A stretch of 64,000 bases of DNA from an uncultured Aquimarina sp. (lineage in GTDB: Bacteria; Bacteroidota; Bacteroidia; Flavobacteriales; Flavobacteriaceae), in NCBI GenBank assembly GCA_947493035.1, contig CANLOW010000003.1, positions 409,193 through 473,192 on the forward strand, in the 5' to 3' direction. The translations under genes were made by a program, and so were the position numbers. The notes beneath the pieces are model-generated. The model saw only the letters and a list, made by a program, of their open reading frames with translations, did no database searches and was not told where the DNA came from. Below, in pieces: positions 1 through 10,633 of the stretch; within the stretch, counting starts at the first letter, position 1, and every line of letters begins with the position of its first letter.

Positions 1-2
1 TA

Positions 3-2948
3 GGGAATTGGGATGTGAGCCATATTACCATCATGGATAGCATGTTCAGAAGTGCTTATATGGTAGAAAATATAAACTCATGGGATGTAAGTTCAGTACG
101 AAGTATTGATTATATATTTTCGGGTAACGAAGACTTTAATGAACCCTTGGATCAATGGGATACGCGTAATATAGAATCTGCTGTAGGCGCTTTTTCTAAT
201 ATGAAAAATTTCGATCAGAGTTTAGGTGATTGGGATATTAGTAAGGCCTCTGACTTCACCGATATTTTTACAGGATCTGGAAATTTTTCTACTACGCATT
301 ATGATGCTACTTTAAAAGGTTGGGCAACATTAGATGAAGGAGAAACTGCAATACCTACTAATGTTATGTATTCAGATGCCGGATTAACCTATTGTGCAGC
401 TGCTTATGAAAGAAATGAGCTAGATACTACCTATCAATGGAATATAGTGGATAATGCAGAAAGCGCCTGCGAAAACGAATCTGCTTTTATAACCACATGG
501 TCTGTGGCAGATGGGAATTTAAGTATTGAAATTCCAACAACAGGAGACGGTTATTTTTATACGGTAGATTGGGGGGATAGTACTTCAGATACTGCTCAAA
601 CCGCGAATGCTCCACACACCTATACCGCATCAGGAACCTATACCGTAACGATTACAGGGTCTTTCCCTAGAATATATTTCAACAATTCAGGAGATAAAGA
701 TAAAATTATAGAAGTTAATCAATGGGGTACACAACAATGGACTTCTATGGAAAGTGCATTTTATGGCTGTACCAATTTAATTATTGATGCAAGTGATACT
801 CCTGATTTAGCCAACGTGACAAGTCTAAGAGCGATGTTTAGAGATAATACAAACTTAATAGATGTACAAGGAACTATTGCTAACTGGGATGTAAAAACAA
901 TTGTTGATCTTGGGCAAATGTTTATGAATACAGACAAGTTTAATACAACTTTAAAGTCTTGGTTTTTCAGGGCTGCAGAAGATCTCTCAGAAATGTTTCG
1001 TGGAGCCAAGATGTTCAATCAACTTATTGGTTTTCCATATTTTGCAAAAACCTTCGAAGGAATGTTTAGAGATGCTATTGCATTTAATCAACCCATATAT
1101 TGGACCACACCCGAGGTAATTACGTTGAAAGATATGTTCAACGGTGCTACCAGTTTCGATCAGAATTTAAGACTCTTTAAAATACAATCTGTAACAGATA
1201 TGACAGGAATGTTTAGTAATGCAGGATTATCTACGCAGAATTATGACCAAACACTTTCGGGTTGGTTTTTAAGTGATTTACGTCCAAGTGATGTCACCTT
1301 TGATGCTGGAAATAGCAAGTATTGTTTGGCTGGTGACATTAAAGAACAATTAACCAATACATATGGGTGGCAAATTACAGATGGTGGTTCAGATTGCGAT
1401 GAGAATGACGTATTTGTAATGACATGGGATCTTAGTACGGAGAGAAGCTTTAATATGCCAACTTCTGGAGATGGATACGATTATACCGTTCACTTATCAA
1501 CTGGGGATATTTATCATATAACCAGTGATGGATTTGGCATAGGCCGTAGCGAAAATCTCGGAATGTTAACAGTTCGCATTTACGGAGATTTCCCAAGATT
1601 TGACTTTGATAAACGATTAGTTGATAAAGAAAAATTAGCCACTATCGAACATTGGGGAAGCCTTCAACTTTTAGAAGCTGATGGCGCTTTTGATGGTTGT
1701 ACGAACTTAGTATTGAATGCTGATGATGTTCCAGATTTATCTCAATTATCTAGCACTGCAGCGATGTTTAGAGGCTGTACAAGTTTAGTAGATTCAAAAG
1801 ATACAATGAAGGACTGGGATGTGAGTACGATTCAAAATACAAGTTCAATGTTTGAAAACTGTACTGCATTTAATGAGCCTATTGGAAATTGGGCGATGGA
1901 TAGTGTAGAAGATATGGAAGGCATGTTTCAATTAGCAATCGCATTTAACCAAGACATTAGTAATTGGGATGTAAGTAATGTGACTAATTTTGAAGACTTG
2001 TTTTTAGGAGCTACTGACTTTAATCAATCCTTAGCCAACTGGGATATCAGTGCCGCTAACGACATGGATGATATGCTGGTAAATTCAGGAATGACTCAAG
2101 AAAACTATGATGCTACCCTAATCGGTTGGGCAACGTTGGATACTGCTTCAGGTGAAACACAAATTCCAGAAAACCTAACTTTAGACGTAGATGCTACTTA
2201 TTGTTTGGCGGAAGACGCAAGAGCTTTACTTACAAGTGATACTTATAAGTGGACCATTAACGATGGAGGTTTACATTGTACCGAAGAAGCAAATATTAAT
2301 GTGTATCTACTAGGAGCAGCACTAAACCCGAAAACTGGAGAAGAACAGCTAATGCGTGACGATCTTCGTCGTACGGCGGTAATGCCAACTACTTCTCCAT
2401 ATGCAGACGCTATACGTACTAGGGAATCTATTTTAGACAACACCAGCAATACTGAGGATACTATCGTAGATTGGGTATGGGTAGAATTACGTGATCCCAA
2501 CGATAGTACTATCCTTATCGAAGGCCGCTCTGCCCTACTCCAACGTGATGGCCATGTGGTTGATATTGAAGGGAATTCTCCTATTGATTTTGTAGTTGAT
2601 CCAGGTGCTTACTATGTAGTCGTAAATCACAGAAATCACTTGGCAATTCGTTCTAAAGATCCTATAATTTTTGATGGGGTGCCTGTTCCAATTGACTTCT
2701 CTTCTAGCCCATCCACTATTGAAGGAGGATTAAATGCGGTTACACAATTACCCAACGGAAAATATGCCATGTATGCAGGTGATGTAGATGGTAATGGTCA
2801 AACACAGAATAGTGATATTACTAATGCCAGAAATCAAATGGGAACTAGTGGTTATAACAATAGCGATGCCGACATGAATGGGCAAATACAAAATACGGAT
2901 ATCAATAGCATTATTCGCCCATGTGTAGGGAAAGCGCAACAATTTTAA
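3..2948 (+). CDS. BspA-family DUF285 leucine-rich-repeat surface protein with PKD-like segments and dockerin-like C-terminus (5' truncated by window)
   Basis: Frame is open to the window edge (reads GNWDVSHITIMDSMF upstream of the listed GTG). Repeated MFxxCxxFNxxIxNWDVSxVxxMxxMF units. C-terminus AGDVDGNGQTQNSDITN...DADMNGQIQNTDINSIIRP looks like paired Ca-binding dockerin-type loops. Confidence 0.85.
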   Translation, partial: GNWDVSHITIMDSMFRSAYMVENINSWDVSSVRSIDYIFSGNEDFNEPLDQWDTRNIESAVGAFSNMKNFDQSLGDWDISKASDFTDIFTGSGNFSTTHYDATLKGWATLDEGETAIPTNVMYSDAGLTYCAAAYERNELDTTYQWNIVDNAESACENESAFITTWSVADGNLSIEIPTTGDGYFYTVDWGDSTSDTAQTANAPHTYTASGTYTVTITGSFPRIYFNNSGDKDKIIEVNQWGTQQWTSMESAFYGCTNLIIDASDTPDLANVTSLRAMFRDNTNLIDVQGTIANWDVKTIVDLGQMFMNTDKFNTTLKSWFFRAAEDLSEMFRGAKMFNQLIGFPYFAKTFEGMFRDAIAFNQPIYWTTPEVITLKDMFNGATSFDQNLRLFKIQSVTDMTGMFSNAGLSTQNYDQTLSGWFLSDLRPSDVTFDAGNSKYCLAGDIKEQLTNTYGWQITDGGSDCDENDVFVMTWDLSTERSFNMPTSGDGYDYTVHLSTGDIYHITSDGFGIGRSENLGMLTVRIYGDFPRFDFDKRLVDKEKLATIEHWGSLQLLEADGAFDGCTNLVLNADDVPDLSQLSSTAAMFRGCTSLVDSKDTMKDWDVSTIQNTSSMFENCTAFNEPIGNWAMDSVEDMEGMFQLAIAFNQDISNWDVSNVTNFEDLFLGATDFNQSLANWDISAANDMDDMLVNSGMTQENYDATLIGWATLDTASGETQIPENLTLDVDATYCLAEDARALLTSDTYKWTINDGGLHCTEEANINVYLLGAALNPKTGEEQLMRDDLRRTAVMPTTSPYADAIRTRESILDNTSNTEDTIVDWVWVELRDPNDSTILIEGRSALLQRDGHVVDIEGNSPIDFVVDPGAYYVVVNHRNHLAIRSKDPIIFDGVPVPIDFSSSPSTIEGGLNAVTQLPNGKYAMYAGDVDGNGQTQNSDITNARNQMGTSGYNNSDADMNGQIQNTDINSIIRPCVGKAQQF

Positions 2949-3053
2949 ACCCACATTGTGGGTCGAATATAATGGATTAAATTTTCAACTATATCTAGCA
3001 AATGCATTGAGGTAGTTGATTAATAAAAATATTAAACTAAGAAATCATATAAA

Positions 3054-4154
3054 ATGAAACTTATTTATAACAACATCACCATCATACTGGTTTTGATCAC
3101 CAATTCACTACTTGGACAAAATATTCAGTTTACTATTGAAAACGCCAACAATACTTTTGACGGACAAGATTGGTGGTATAATGCCGATGTATTTATACAA
3201 GCGATTGATGGACAAGCTGACTTCAAATTAGGATCTGGTCAATTATACCTCAATTACAATACCGCTGCTTTTGGCGAAAATGTATTTGATGGGCAAAATC
3301 AATCGACCGATAATTTTGACTTTTTACAACCTACAGGTTCCGTTTTAAATCAAAACAATACTTCTGGAAATCCTATTTATAGCTTTTTTATTCCTCAAAA
3401 TAACACCCCTTCTAGAGTTTCCTTATTTTTTGAACAAATCACCAGCAGTGGGTCATTTGCAGAAAATGTAACGAGTACGGCACAGCACTTGCTTAGTTTT
3501 AGGTTTCGTTATGTAGACTCTAACAAGCCTTCTAATATTTCTTTTGAAACCAATATTAGCCAAGCCAGAGATCAGTTTTATACAGCTTGTGGACCAGATA
3601 ACCAAACATCCTCTCCTGATTGTACTAATCTCCCAGGAACACAATTTGTAGGAGCTTCGTTTGATAGTTCAAATGCAGCTGATACCATGGTACCTGTTAT
3701 AACTTTAACAGGTGATAACCCTCAAGAAATAATTATAAACGATCCATACAATGAGCTGGGGGCAACTTCTGACGATGGAGGCAATGTGGTAATTGATGCG
3801 AGTCAATTGGATACCAGTATTCCCGGAATATATGAAGTTTTATACGATATTACTGATTTTGCAGGGAATATGGCAAACCAAATAATCAGAACTGTAAATG
3901 TGGTAGATCAAACATTAAGTATTGAAGGCCAATTCGACTCTGAACTTACTGTTGCTGTATATCCTAATCCTGTTGTTGATATCTTACATATCGATGTTGA
4001 ATTTGATACAGCTGTTTTATATGACATTACGGGAACACTTATAGCAACTACAAATTCTAAAGAAATGAATGTTTCTAAAATTTCAGGGGGAGTTTATCTT
4101 TTAAAAGTAACTGCTGCAAATAGAACAAAAATGGTAAAAGTAATTAAGAAATAA
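3054..4154 (+). CDS. Secreted T9SS-sorted protein with cohesin-like N-terminal domain and DUF5011-like Ig domain
   Basis: Signal peptide; N-terminal ADVFIQAIDGQADFKLGSGQLYLNYNTAAF...LLSFRFRYVD; ITLTGDNPQEIIINDPYNELGATSDDGG...; C-terminal VAVYPNPVVDILHI...GGVYLLKVTAANRTKMVKVIKK sorting domain. Confidence 0.75.
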   Translation: MKLIYNNITIILVLITNSLLGQNIQFTIENANNTFDGQDWWYNADVFIQAIDGQADFKLGSGQLYLNYNTAAFGENVFDGQNQSTDNFDFLQPTGSVLNQNNTSGNPIYSFFIPQNNTPSRVSLFFEQITSSGSFAENVTSTAQHLLSFRFRYVDSNKPSNISFETNISQARDQFYTACGPDNQTSSPDCTNLPGTQFVGASFDSSNAADTMVPVITLTGDNPQEIIINDPYNELGATSDDGGNVVIDASQLDTSIPGIYEVLYDITDFAGNMANQIIRTVNVVDQTLSIEGQFDSELTVAVYPNPVVDILHIDVEFDTAVLYDITGTLIATTNSKEMNVSKISGGVYLLKVTAANRTKMVKVIKK

Positions 4155-4208
4155 ACTAAAGCTCCTAATAGTACACATAATGACTGTTATCTAAAAACAC
4201 TCATCATA

Positions 4209-4262
4209 TAAAGTAAATGAACCACTACGGATCTTCCTATCCAAAATGGTTCGTTTACTTTA
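4209..4262. terminator. Hairpin terminator between convergent genes
   Basis: AAGTAAATGAACCA ... TGGTTCGTTTACTT arms (one mismatch) with inner GGAT/ATCC pairing, between convergent CDSs. Confidence 0.7.
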
Positions 4263-4278
4263 TTTATCACAAAATTCA

Positions 4279-6102
4279 TTAATTTTTAATAATCTTAAAC
4301 GTATTTATCACTTTACCATTTTCTTGAAGTTGTAGCAGATAAACACCTTCACTAAATGCTCTAATATCAATTATCTCATCATTTACATTGATTCCTTTTT
4401 TAGAAAAAACAGTTTGTCCTATGTAATTGAACATTTTAACATCAATGTTATGTTTTCCTTCCTTAATGTGTATGTTTATATAATCTGTAGTGGGATTTGG
4501 TGACACATAAATCCTTTCTTCCTTTATATTAAAATCCGAAGACGATAATGTTTTACTATTTACAGTACCCATAAATAGTGTTTCTACTATTTGCTTATTG
4601 TTTTCTATTTCACTCCCTTTATAACCGAAATAATGTATTATTCCATCATTTGCTATAATTACATCTGATACTGAAGAAAACGATGTCTCCTTTATTTTAC
4701 CTACTGTCCCCCAGTTTCCATCAGTATCGATAACAGCTATAAAAGGATTGGTGACAGTCGAATTTAGCACCGCATCACCTATATTTATTGTTCCTTTAAA
4801 TTCTCCTCCTAAAACTATCTTATCATTTTTGATGGCCATGTCTCTTACTCTGGAGAAGCTTCCTCCTCCTATAGTTTTTACCCAATGTAAACTTCCATCT
4901 AAAGCATTATATTTTGCGATAAAAGCAACATCTCCTGAAGATGCATTTACAATATCTGTTGTCAAGTTTTTATGTATATCAAAATCAACTGATGAACCAT
5001 TTATATAACCTGAAACATATACATTTTCATTTTTATCTATCATTATTTCTTGTACACGATTTCCCGAGACAGAACTAATCGTATTAACCCATAAAATTTC
5101 ATTAAGATCATTATTATATTTTGCAATAAAAATGTCATTGTTTTGAGCTGGAAGATTGAAATCACCCTTGCTAAAAATATGAGTTGGGTTTTTACTGTTT
5201 TTAAATAGAGCTAAACCATCAAAAAAATCTGATTTATTTGCACTGAACGTACCTGAAGCATAAGTATTATTCAATGAATGTTTAACATTCAACTCATCTA
5301 CCGTTCCATTACCATCAATTCCGGTGGCGTTTATATAATTACCATTCTTATCATATTCAGCAATAAAACTAAGTCTGAGATATCTATTTTGAATAATATC
5401 CCTATCATCTAAATATTCTTTTGAGGTATCAAAATCAATATAATTACCTGTTATTCCATCTAGATACCCTGTAAAGAAAACATGATCATTAGCATCCACT
5501 ATTAACTTTAAAGAAACTCCATCATATCCATCAAAAATTTCCTTATGCCATAGCAGTTTTCCAGTAGGAGAATACTTTATCAAAAAAACATTTAGATTTC
5601 GGGTAGTAAACGGGTCATTTCGATTTGTATCAATTATTGAATTTGTTGTTTCGTGTTCTGGGTCTAGATCGACCAACTCTGTTGTCGCTACATCAATAGT
5701 AGCTAATGTATAAATGTTATTTTCGCTATCTATTGCTACATCAGTAGCAAAATCATAAGTGATAACATCTTTTGATACTTCTGATAAATCATAAATAGAT
5801 CCTCCTAAGTTTTTCAGCCATAATAGTTCATTATTTTTATCATATTTAGCGATATAAGCATTTGCATTTCCTTCTGCTGAAATGAAATTTGCATTTCCAA
5901 AATCTACATCACTCCCATCATATCCCCCAACGATGATCTTATTATCTTCATGATCTAAAGCAAATCCTGATTTTAAATATTTTCTGATAAAGAAATCACT
6001 CTCTCTGTTTAGAGTAATAGTTTTGTCTTCATTAAAATTCATCTCTTGTGAAAAGACATGAAATGACAATAGAAGTAGTATAATGTTTGTAATTTTTCTC
6101 AT
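4279..6102 (-). CDS. T9SS type A sorting domain protein with SBBP/beta-propeller-like repeats
   Basis: Repeated AYIAKYDKNNELLWLKNLGG-type motifs; C-terminal IYVSPNPTTDYINIHI...GVYLLQLQENGKVINTFKIIKN. Confidence 0.75.
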   Translation of the reverse strand: MRKITNIILLLLSFHVFSQEMNFNEDKTITLNRESDFFIRKYLKSGFALDHEDNKIIVGGYDGSDVDFGNANFISAEGNANAYIAKYDKNNELLWLKNLGGSIYDLSEVSKDVITYDFATDVAIDSENNIYTLATIDVATTELVDLDPEHETTNSIIDTNRNDPFTTRNLNVFLIKYSPTGKLLWHKEIFDGYDGVSLKLIVDANDHVFFTGYLDGITGNYIDFDTSKEYLDDRDIIQNRYLRLSFIAEYDKNGNYINATGIDGNGTVDELNVKHSLNNTYASGTFSANKSDFFDGLALFKNSKNPTHIFSKGDFNLPAQNNDIFIAKYNNDLNEILWVNTISSVSGNRVQEIMIDKNENVYVSGYINGSSVDFDIHKNLTTDIVNASSGDVAFIAKYNALDGSLHWVKTIGGGSFSRVRDMAIKNDKIVLGGEFKGTINIGDAVLNSTVTNPFIAVIDTDGNWGTVGKIKETSFSSVSDVIIANDGIIHYFGYKGSEIENNKQIVETLFMGTVNSKTLSSSDFNIKEERIYVSPNPTTDYINIHIKEGKHNIDVKMFNYIGQTVFSKKGINVNDEIIDIRAFSEGVYLLQLQENGKVINTFKIIKN

Positions 6103-6262
6103 GATATTTTAGTTTAAATATTTGTTTATATTCATCATAATAGAAACGAATACCAACTAATAAACCCTACCTTAAAAAAGGAAAAATCGACAAACAAAAA
6201 ACTAATTTAGGTACTATTTAAAATTTTATCTAAATATTTCTACAAATCAGAATATAAAACCC

Positions 6263-8602
6263 TTAAAAAGATATCTTGTAGCTTAGATTAGGAATAATCA
6301 AAGCTTCCTTATGTTCATCAACAGAATTGGCACTAATGTTATACCTATGCCCCATAAATTCTCTATAACCTGACGCATTTAATATTTTCAAGGACAATTT
6401 CTGTGTGGTTTTACTTCTATACCATTCATAATTTATTGTAAAATGTGTAATCAATGAACTCTTTGTTTGTTCTGTAAAAGGCGTACTTTTATCATATACC
6501 ACTTCCTTTTCGAGGATTGAATTAGTTGTGTCTATTTTAGAATACCGATCACCTCCTTGTACATTAACTCTAACATTTAACCCCAATAAACTCTGATTTT
6601 TTCTACCTATTTTAAATTCTTTCCCTACTAAAAAATTTAAAAGAAAGTTTTTATTAAATCGTGTATCATACCAAACATCAGTATCTGTTTTGTATTTAGA
6701 ATTAAACAAAGAAGCAGAAATTAAATAATAAAAACCTTTGTTTATATATTGCTCTAAAGTCAAATCGACACCATAGTTTTGTCCTTTCCCTAAATTGACA
6801 TAAGTATCATTAATAAACCAATCATTTTGTAAATTCAAAAGAGAAGAGGTGCTATTTCTAATAATTGGAATACTAAATAGGTATTGAAAATAAGGTTCAA
6901 TTTTCAAATGTGTTTTCGACGAAATATTCCAGTCATATGCAAACACAAAATGATGAGCTTTAGAAAAATCTAATTTCTGATTAGCTCTAGGAAATTGGGA
7001 ATTAATGGTATTTGCTAAATAAATATTTAAAGCTTCAATCCTACTATGTAACCCATACCCAAAACTAACCTTGTGGGTATTATCCATTTTATAACTTACC
7101 CCCACACGAGGTTCTATAGTTATTTGTTCATTTAATGTAAAGAATTGTGTATTGATTCCAATATTCAATTTTACCTTCTTGAATGAAAAAGATGAATTAG
7201 AATATGTAGAAAATAAAGTACTATATCCACGCTCTGAAACTAAATTTTTTAAATCACTTGTTAAGCCATTTGCCTCTTTTAAATTTAGGCTATAGTACAT
7301 ACCTCTTATTGTAATCCCTGTACGATTAGTATGCTTTGAACTAAATTTCTCATTGTAAAAAGTTTTAAATGTAACATTGGTATTTGTGTTATCAATCTTA
7401 TTTTGGGGCTGTAATATTGATAAAGAAGTGAGTCTATTTGTTTTTAAATCTATGCCATTAGTAGAAGCTGTTATTGTTGAATTTAAATAAGCTGAATTAT
7501 TAAAAACCAACCTATGGTTTACACCTAATGCACCCATAAATTGTTTTACATCTTGTTTTTCGATATCTGTGTAATAATTACGATTCTCTGTATCGTCTTT
7601 AGGGGTACTACCAGACCTATCGATTAAACCAATTCCCCAAAGAGAAAACACTCCTGCATTTTGGGTGGGAATTTTTATCTTAAAAGATAGATCTTGGTAG
7701 TTTATACCTTGTGATTCTTCGGGTAATAGAGAAGAAATAAGACCTAATGTTGAATATCTATAATTTATTAAATATGATGCCTTTCCTTTTTTTCCAATAG
7801 GGCCTTCAGAAGCCAAATCAATACCAAGAGTACCTACTTCAAACGTATGTTCATATTCAGAATCGTTCCCCTCTCTCATTCTGATGTCGAAGACACCCGA
7901 AAGCGCGTTATTATACTCTGCAGGGAAAGCTCCTGTAAAAAAATCTGAGCTTGCTAATAGGTTACTACTTAACGCTGTTAAGCCTCCTCCTCCAAAAACT
8001 CCTAAATTGGCAAAGTGATTAGGATTTGGAATCTCTACATCTTCAATTTTCCATTGTAAAAACTTAGGTGCGTTTCCCCTAATCACTATAGCATTACTTC
8101 CAATACTACTAGAAACCCCCGGAAAAGATGCCGCTAAACGTGCTGGGTCATCGAAACCACCAGCATACCGATTAGCTTCTTCAATACTTAACTTTCTTGC
8201 ACTAACGGTGGCCATTCGATTAATAGGCATGTTTTTAGTACTTCGAGGACTAATTATAGTCTCTTCTAAAGAATTAATATTTTCTACTAAAGAAATATTA
8301 AGTATTACTTTTTTAGATGAGGTTACTACTACCTCTGGTTTAATCACTGTTTCATATCCAACAAAATCAATTTTTAAATCATACCTCCCTACTGGAACAT
8401 CCTCTATGATAAAATTACCTTCGAAATTTGATATCGCACCAATAAGAGGGTCTGAGCCTATAATAACAATAGAGGCATTAGTTAAAGGTTGTTTAGAATC
8501 GTGATCTAAAATTCTGCCTGTGACAGTTTGAGTGATTTCTTGTGAATGGCTTAAAAAAGCTATCAAAAGAAAACAAATACAGAACACTTTTTTAACCAAC
8601 AT
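6263..8602 (-). CDS. TonB-dependent receptor with carboxypeptidase regulatory-like N-terminal domain
   Basis: Signal peptide; VTGRILDHDSKQPLTNASIVI...; plug-like GFDDPARLAASFPGVSSSIGSNAIVIRGNAPKFLQWKIEDVEIPNPNHF; long beta-barrel C-terminus. Confidence 0.85.
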   Translation of the reverse strand: MLVKKVFCICFLLIAFLSHSQEITQTVTGRILDHDSKQPLTNASIVIIGSDPLIGAISNFEGNFIIEDVPVGRYDLKIDFVGYETVIKPEVVVTSSKKVILNISLVENINSLEETIISPRSTKNMPINRMATVSARKLSIEEANRYAGGFDDPARLAASFPGVSSSIGSNAIVIRGNAPKFLQWKIEDVEIPNPNHFANLGVFGGGGLTALSSNLLASSDFFTGAFPAEYNNALSGVFDIRMREGNDSEYEHTFEVGTLGIDLASEGPIGKKGKASYLINYRYSTLGLISSLLPEESQGINYQDLSFKIKIPTQNAGVFSLWGIGLIDRSGSTPKDDTENRNYYTDIEKQDVKQFMGALGVNHRLVFNNSAYLNSTITASTNGIDLKTNRLTSLSILQPQNKIDNTNTNVTFKTFYNEKFSSKHTNRTGITIRGMYYSLNLKEANGLTSDLKNLVSERGYSTLFSTYSNSSFSFKKVKLNIGINTQFFTLNEQITIEPRVGVSYKMDNTHKVSFGYGLHSRIEALNIYLANTINSQFPRANQKLDFSKAHHFVFAYDWNISSKTHLKIEPYFQYLFSIPIIRNSTSSLLNLQNDWFINDTYVNLGKGQNYGVDLTLEQYINKGFYYLISASLFNSKYKTDTDVWYDTRFNKNFLLNFLVGKEFKIGRKNQSLLGLNVRVNVQGGDRYSKIDTTNSILEKEVVYDKSTPFTEQTKSSLITHFTINYEWYRSKTTQKLSLKILNASGYREFMGHRYNISANSVDEHKEALIIPNLSYKISF

Positions 8603-8686
8603 TCACCTAGTTTAGTTTATAATTAGATTACATAACAAAACTATAGTTGGTTATAACAATTTACTATACTGATTTATCAGTATTTT

Positions 8687-9448
8687 TCACACTAAGTTTA
8701 GGTGCTTAGCAAATTTAATAGCTTCTAAGGAACTATTAGCCCCTAGTTTTTTTAGTATATTCTGCCTATGAGTATTTACGGTATGTATACTAATAGATAA
8801 TTCATTTGAAATCTCTTTACTAAGCATCCCATCATTTACAAAATGTAGAATTTGATTTTCTCGATGAGATAATTTCATTTTCTTTTCATCAATCAAATTT
8901 ATAACACTAATTTCTCCAGTATTTACATTTATCAGTTGGCTTCTAATACCATCATATTTTTTTTGATTAGGAGAAATATCCATAGTACTTAATGCTAACC
9001 ATACATTCCCTTTAGCATCTAATTCGAGTACTTGAAATTGTTCTATTACCCTTATATATTCATTATTAGAATTCAAAATTCTATATTCATTTTGCAATTT
9101 ATAGTCTTTCTTTTCTTTCTCAGAAAAGCTATTAAATTTTTTAAGCATATAAACTCCAATATTCATTAACGATATAAAATCTGAAGGGTGAATTTTAGAG
9201 TTGTAATAATTAGTATCAATATCATTTAGATCGTAGCCAAAAAGATTGGTCAAGTTAAAAGAGTTATAAACATGTTCTTTCTTACATAAATCAAAAACTG
9301 TTAATCCACTGTTTTTAACATTAGCCATTTGATCTAAAAACGGAATTTGATTCTCTAAAATAGTGTAATCTAGTTCAGATTTATTAAAAACTTGTTTGCT
9401 CAATTCTGTAAAATATTCTTGCTCAATTTTTCGTAAACTATCTATCAT
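8687..9448 (-). CDS. PAS-like sensor / LuxR-type HTH transcriptional regulator
   Basis: C-terminal LSHRENQILHFVNDGMLSKEISNELSISIHTVNTHRQNILKKLGANSSLEAIKFA (GerE HTH); N-terminal PAS-like region. Confidence 0.85.
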   Translation of the reverse strand: MIDSLRKIEQEYFTELSKQVFNKSELDYTILENQIPFLDQMANVKNSGLTVFDLCKKEHVYNSFNLTNLFGYDLNDIDTNYYNSKIHPSDFISLMNIGVYMLKKFNSFSEKEKKDYKLQNEYRILNSNNEYIRVIEQFQVLELDAKGNVWLALSTMDISPNQKKYDGIRSQLINVNTGEISVINLIDEKKMKLSHRENQILHFVNDGMLSKEISNELSISIHTVNTHRQNILKKLGANSSLEAIKFAKHLNLV

Positions 9449-9780
9449 TGACTTTATAATTTAATTATTTTAAAGATGAATATTTATGTATAATACACCT
9501 AATCATTATGATAACTTTAAGGTGTTAATTTCTTAGTAAGTTTAATACTAAAACTATAAAAAAATACATAATTGAATGCTTGCATATATTACTAACAAGA
9601 ATTGTATTACCCTAAACTTGTTTCGATATCTCATCAAGAATTTAAAATAAATAGATGAGGTTAACTATCAGACTAGGAGCAACAAATTTTTTACGACATT
9701 ATTGACTGCAAATTTTCATATTTTAAGATCTGTAATATAAATTCAAAATATAAGACTAATAGTCTGTACAAATATCTCTA

Positions 9781-10386
9781 ATGAAAACACTACACCTTTA
9801 CAAAGACAAAGAACTTCATGGTAGTTACAAACAAGAAAAGTTAAATCTATTACTCACTTTCCAAGTAAATTGTCCTGGATGTTTTCTCTATGCCTTACCA
9901 ATATTTAATCAACTATATAAAAAATACAACTCTAATGTAGGCTTTATTGCTTTATCTACTGCCTTTGAAAACTTTGATTTAAATACAACTAACAATACCT
10001 CAGAACTGATTAAAAATGGAACTTTAGTCGGTCATACTAAACACGCTTTAGCCGAACATGGTTTTGATTCTTTCCCTATAACTCCATTATTCCCCATTGC
10101 AATGGACAAAATAATGACTGAAAAGGAAAAGCCTGAGCTAGTAACTCAAATTTGTCTTTTAAACCCAAACTTTTTGACTTGGAATACTAATGATCGTGAA
10201 TTATTAGCATCTAGAGTTATAGCATACCTAAATGCTCAAGAAAAAGTATCTATGACATTTACTGTAAATCAATTTAAAGGTACTCCAACTATTGTTCTAT
10301 TTAACGATAAGAATGAGATCTTACAATCTTGGTTTGGACATACAGCAAAGTCCGAAATTGAAGAGGAAATTGAAAAGTTTCTTTAA
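9781..10386 (+). CDS. Thioredoxin-like/TlpA-type protein (cytoplasmic, CPGC motif)
   Basis: LLLTFQVNCPGCFLYALPIFNQLYKKYNSNVGFIALST ... GTPTIVLFNDKNEILQSWFG; no obvious signal peptide. Confidence 0.65.
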   Translation: MKTLHLYKDKELHGSYKQEKLNLLLTFQVNCPGCFLYALPIFNQLYKKYNSNVGFIALSTAFENFDLNTTNNTSELIKNGTLVGHTKHALAEHGFDSFPITPLFPIAMDKIMTEKEKPELVTQICLLNPNFLTWNTNDRELLASRVIAYLNAQEKVSMTFTVNQFKGTPTIVLFNDKNEILQSWFGHTAKSEIEEEIEKFL

Positions 10387-10395
10387 GCAAATAAT

Positions 10396-10415
10396 CCTCG
10401 AGGCAAGCTTCGGAA
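10396..10415. repeat. Small hairpin after thioredoxin-like stop (TCGAGGCAAGCTTCGGA)
   Basis: CGAGG/CTTCG stem around CAAG loop; same core as 13861-13879. Confidence 0.45.
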
Positions 10416-10633
10416 TATTATACCTTTAGCGGTGCTAATAAAATGAATTAACATTTCAATCATAAAAAATATGGATTCATTATAAGTTAGTTACTTTAAC
10501 TTACAAATACACAACTAACTTTAATTGAGCGATTTACCTAAAATGTTAAATTTATCGACAAAACACATAAAAACAAAGATTAAGTGTGTTTATTTCATAT
10601 ATTTGTACAGTAACCCCTTCAACACCAACCTAT

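Noticed and set aside
761-1018. Minus-strand ORF inside DUF285 gene (and similar ORFs at 2243-2500, 2748-2954, 3453-3644)
   Set aside because: Opposite-strand shadow ORFs within confident CDSs, no recognisable domain.
6263-9448. Complete SusCD polysaccharide utilisation locus
   Set aside because: The TonB receptor lacks a SusD partner, and it is separated from the GH117/uronate operon by other genes; not a canonical PUL.
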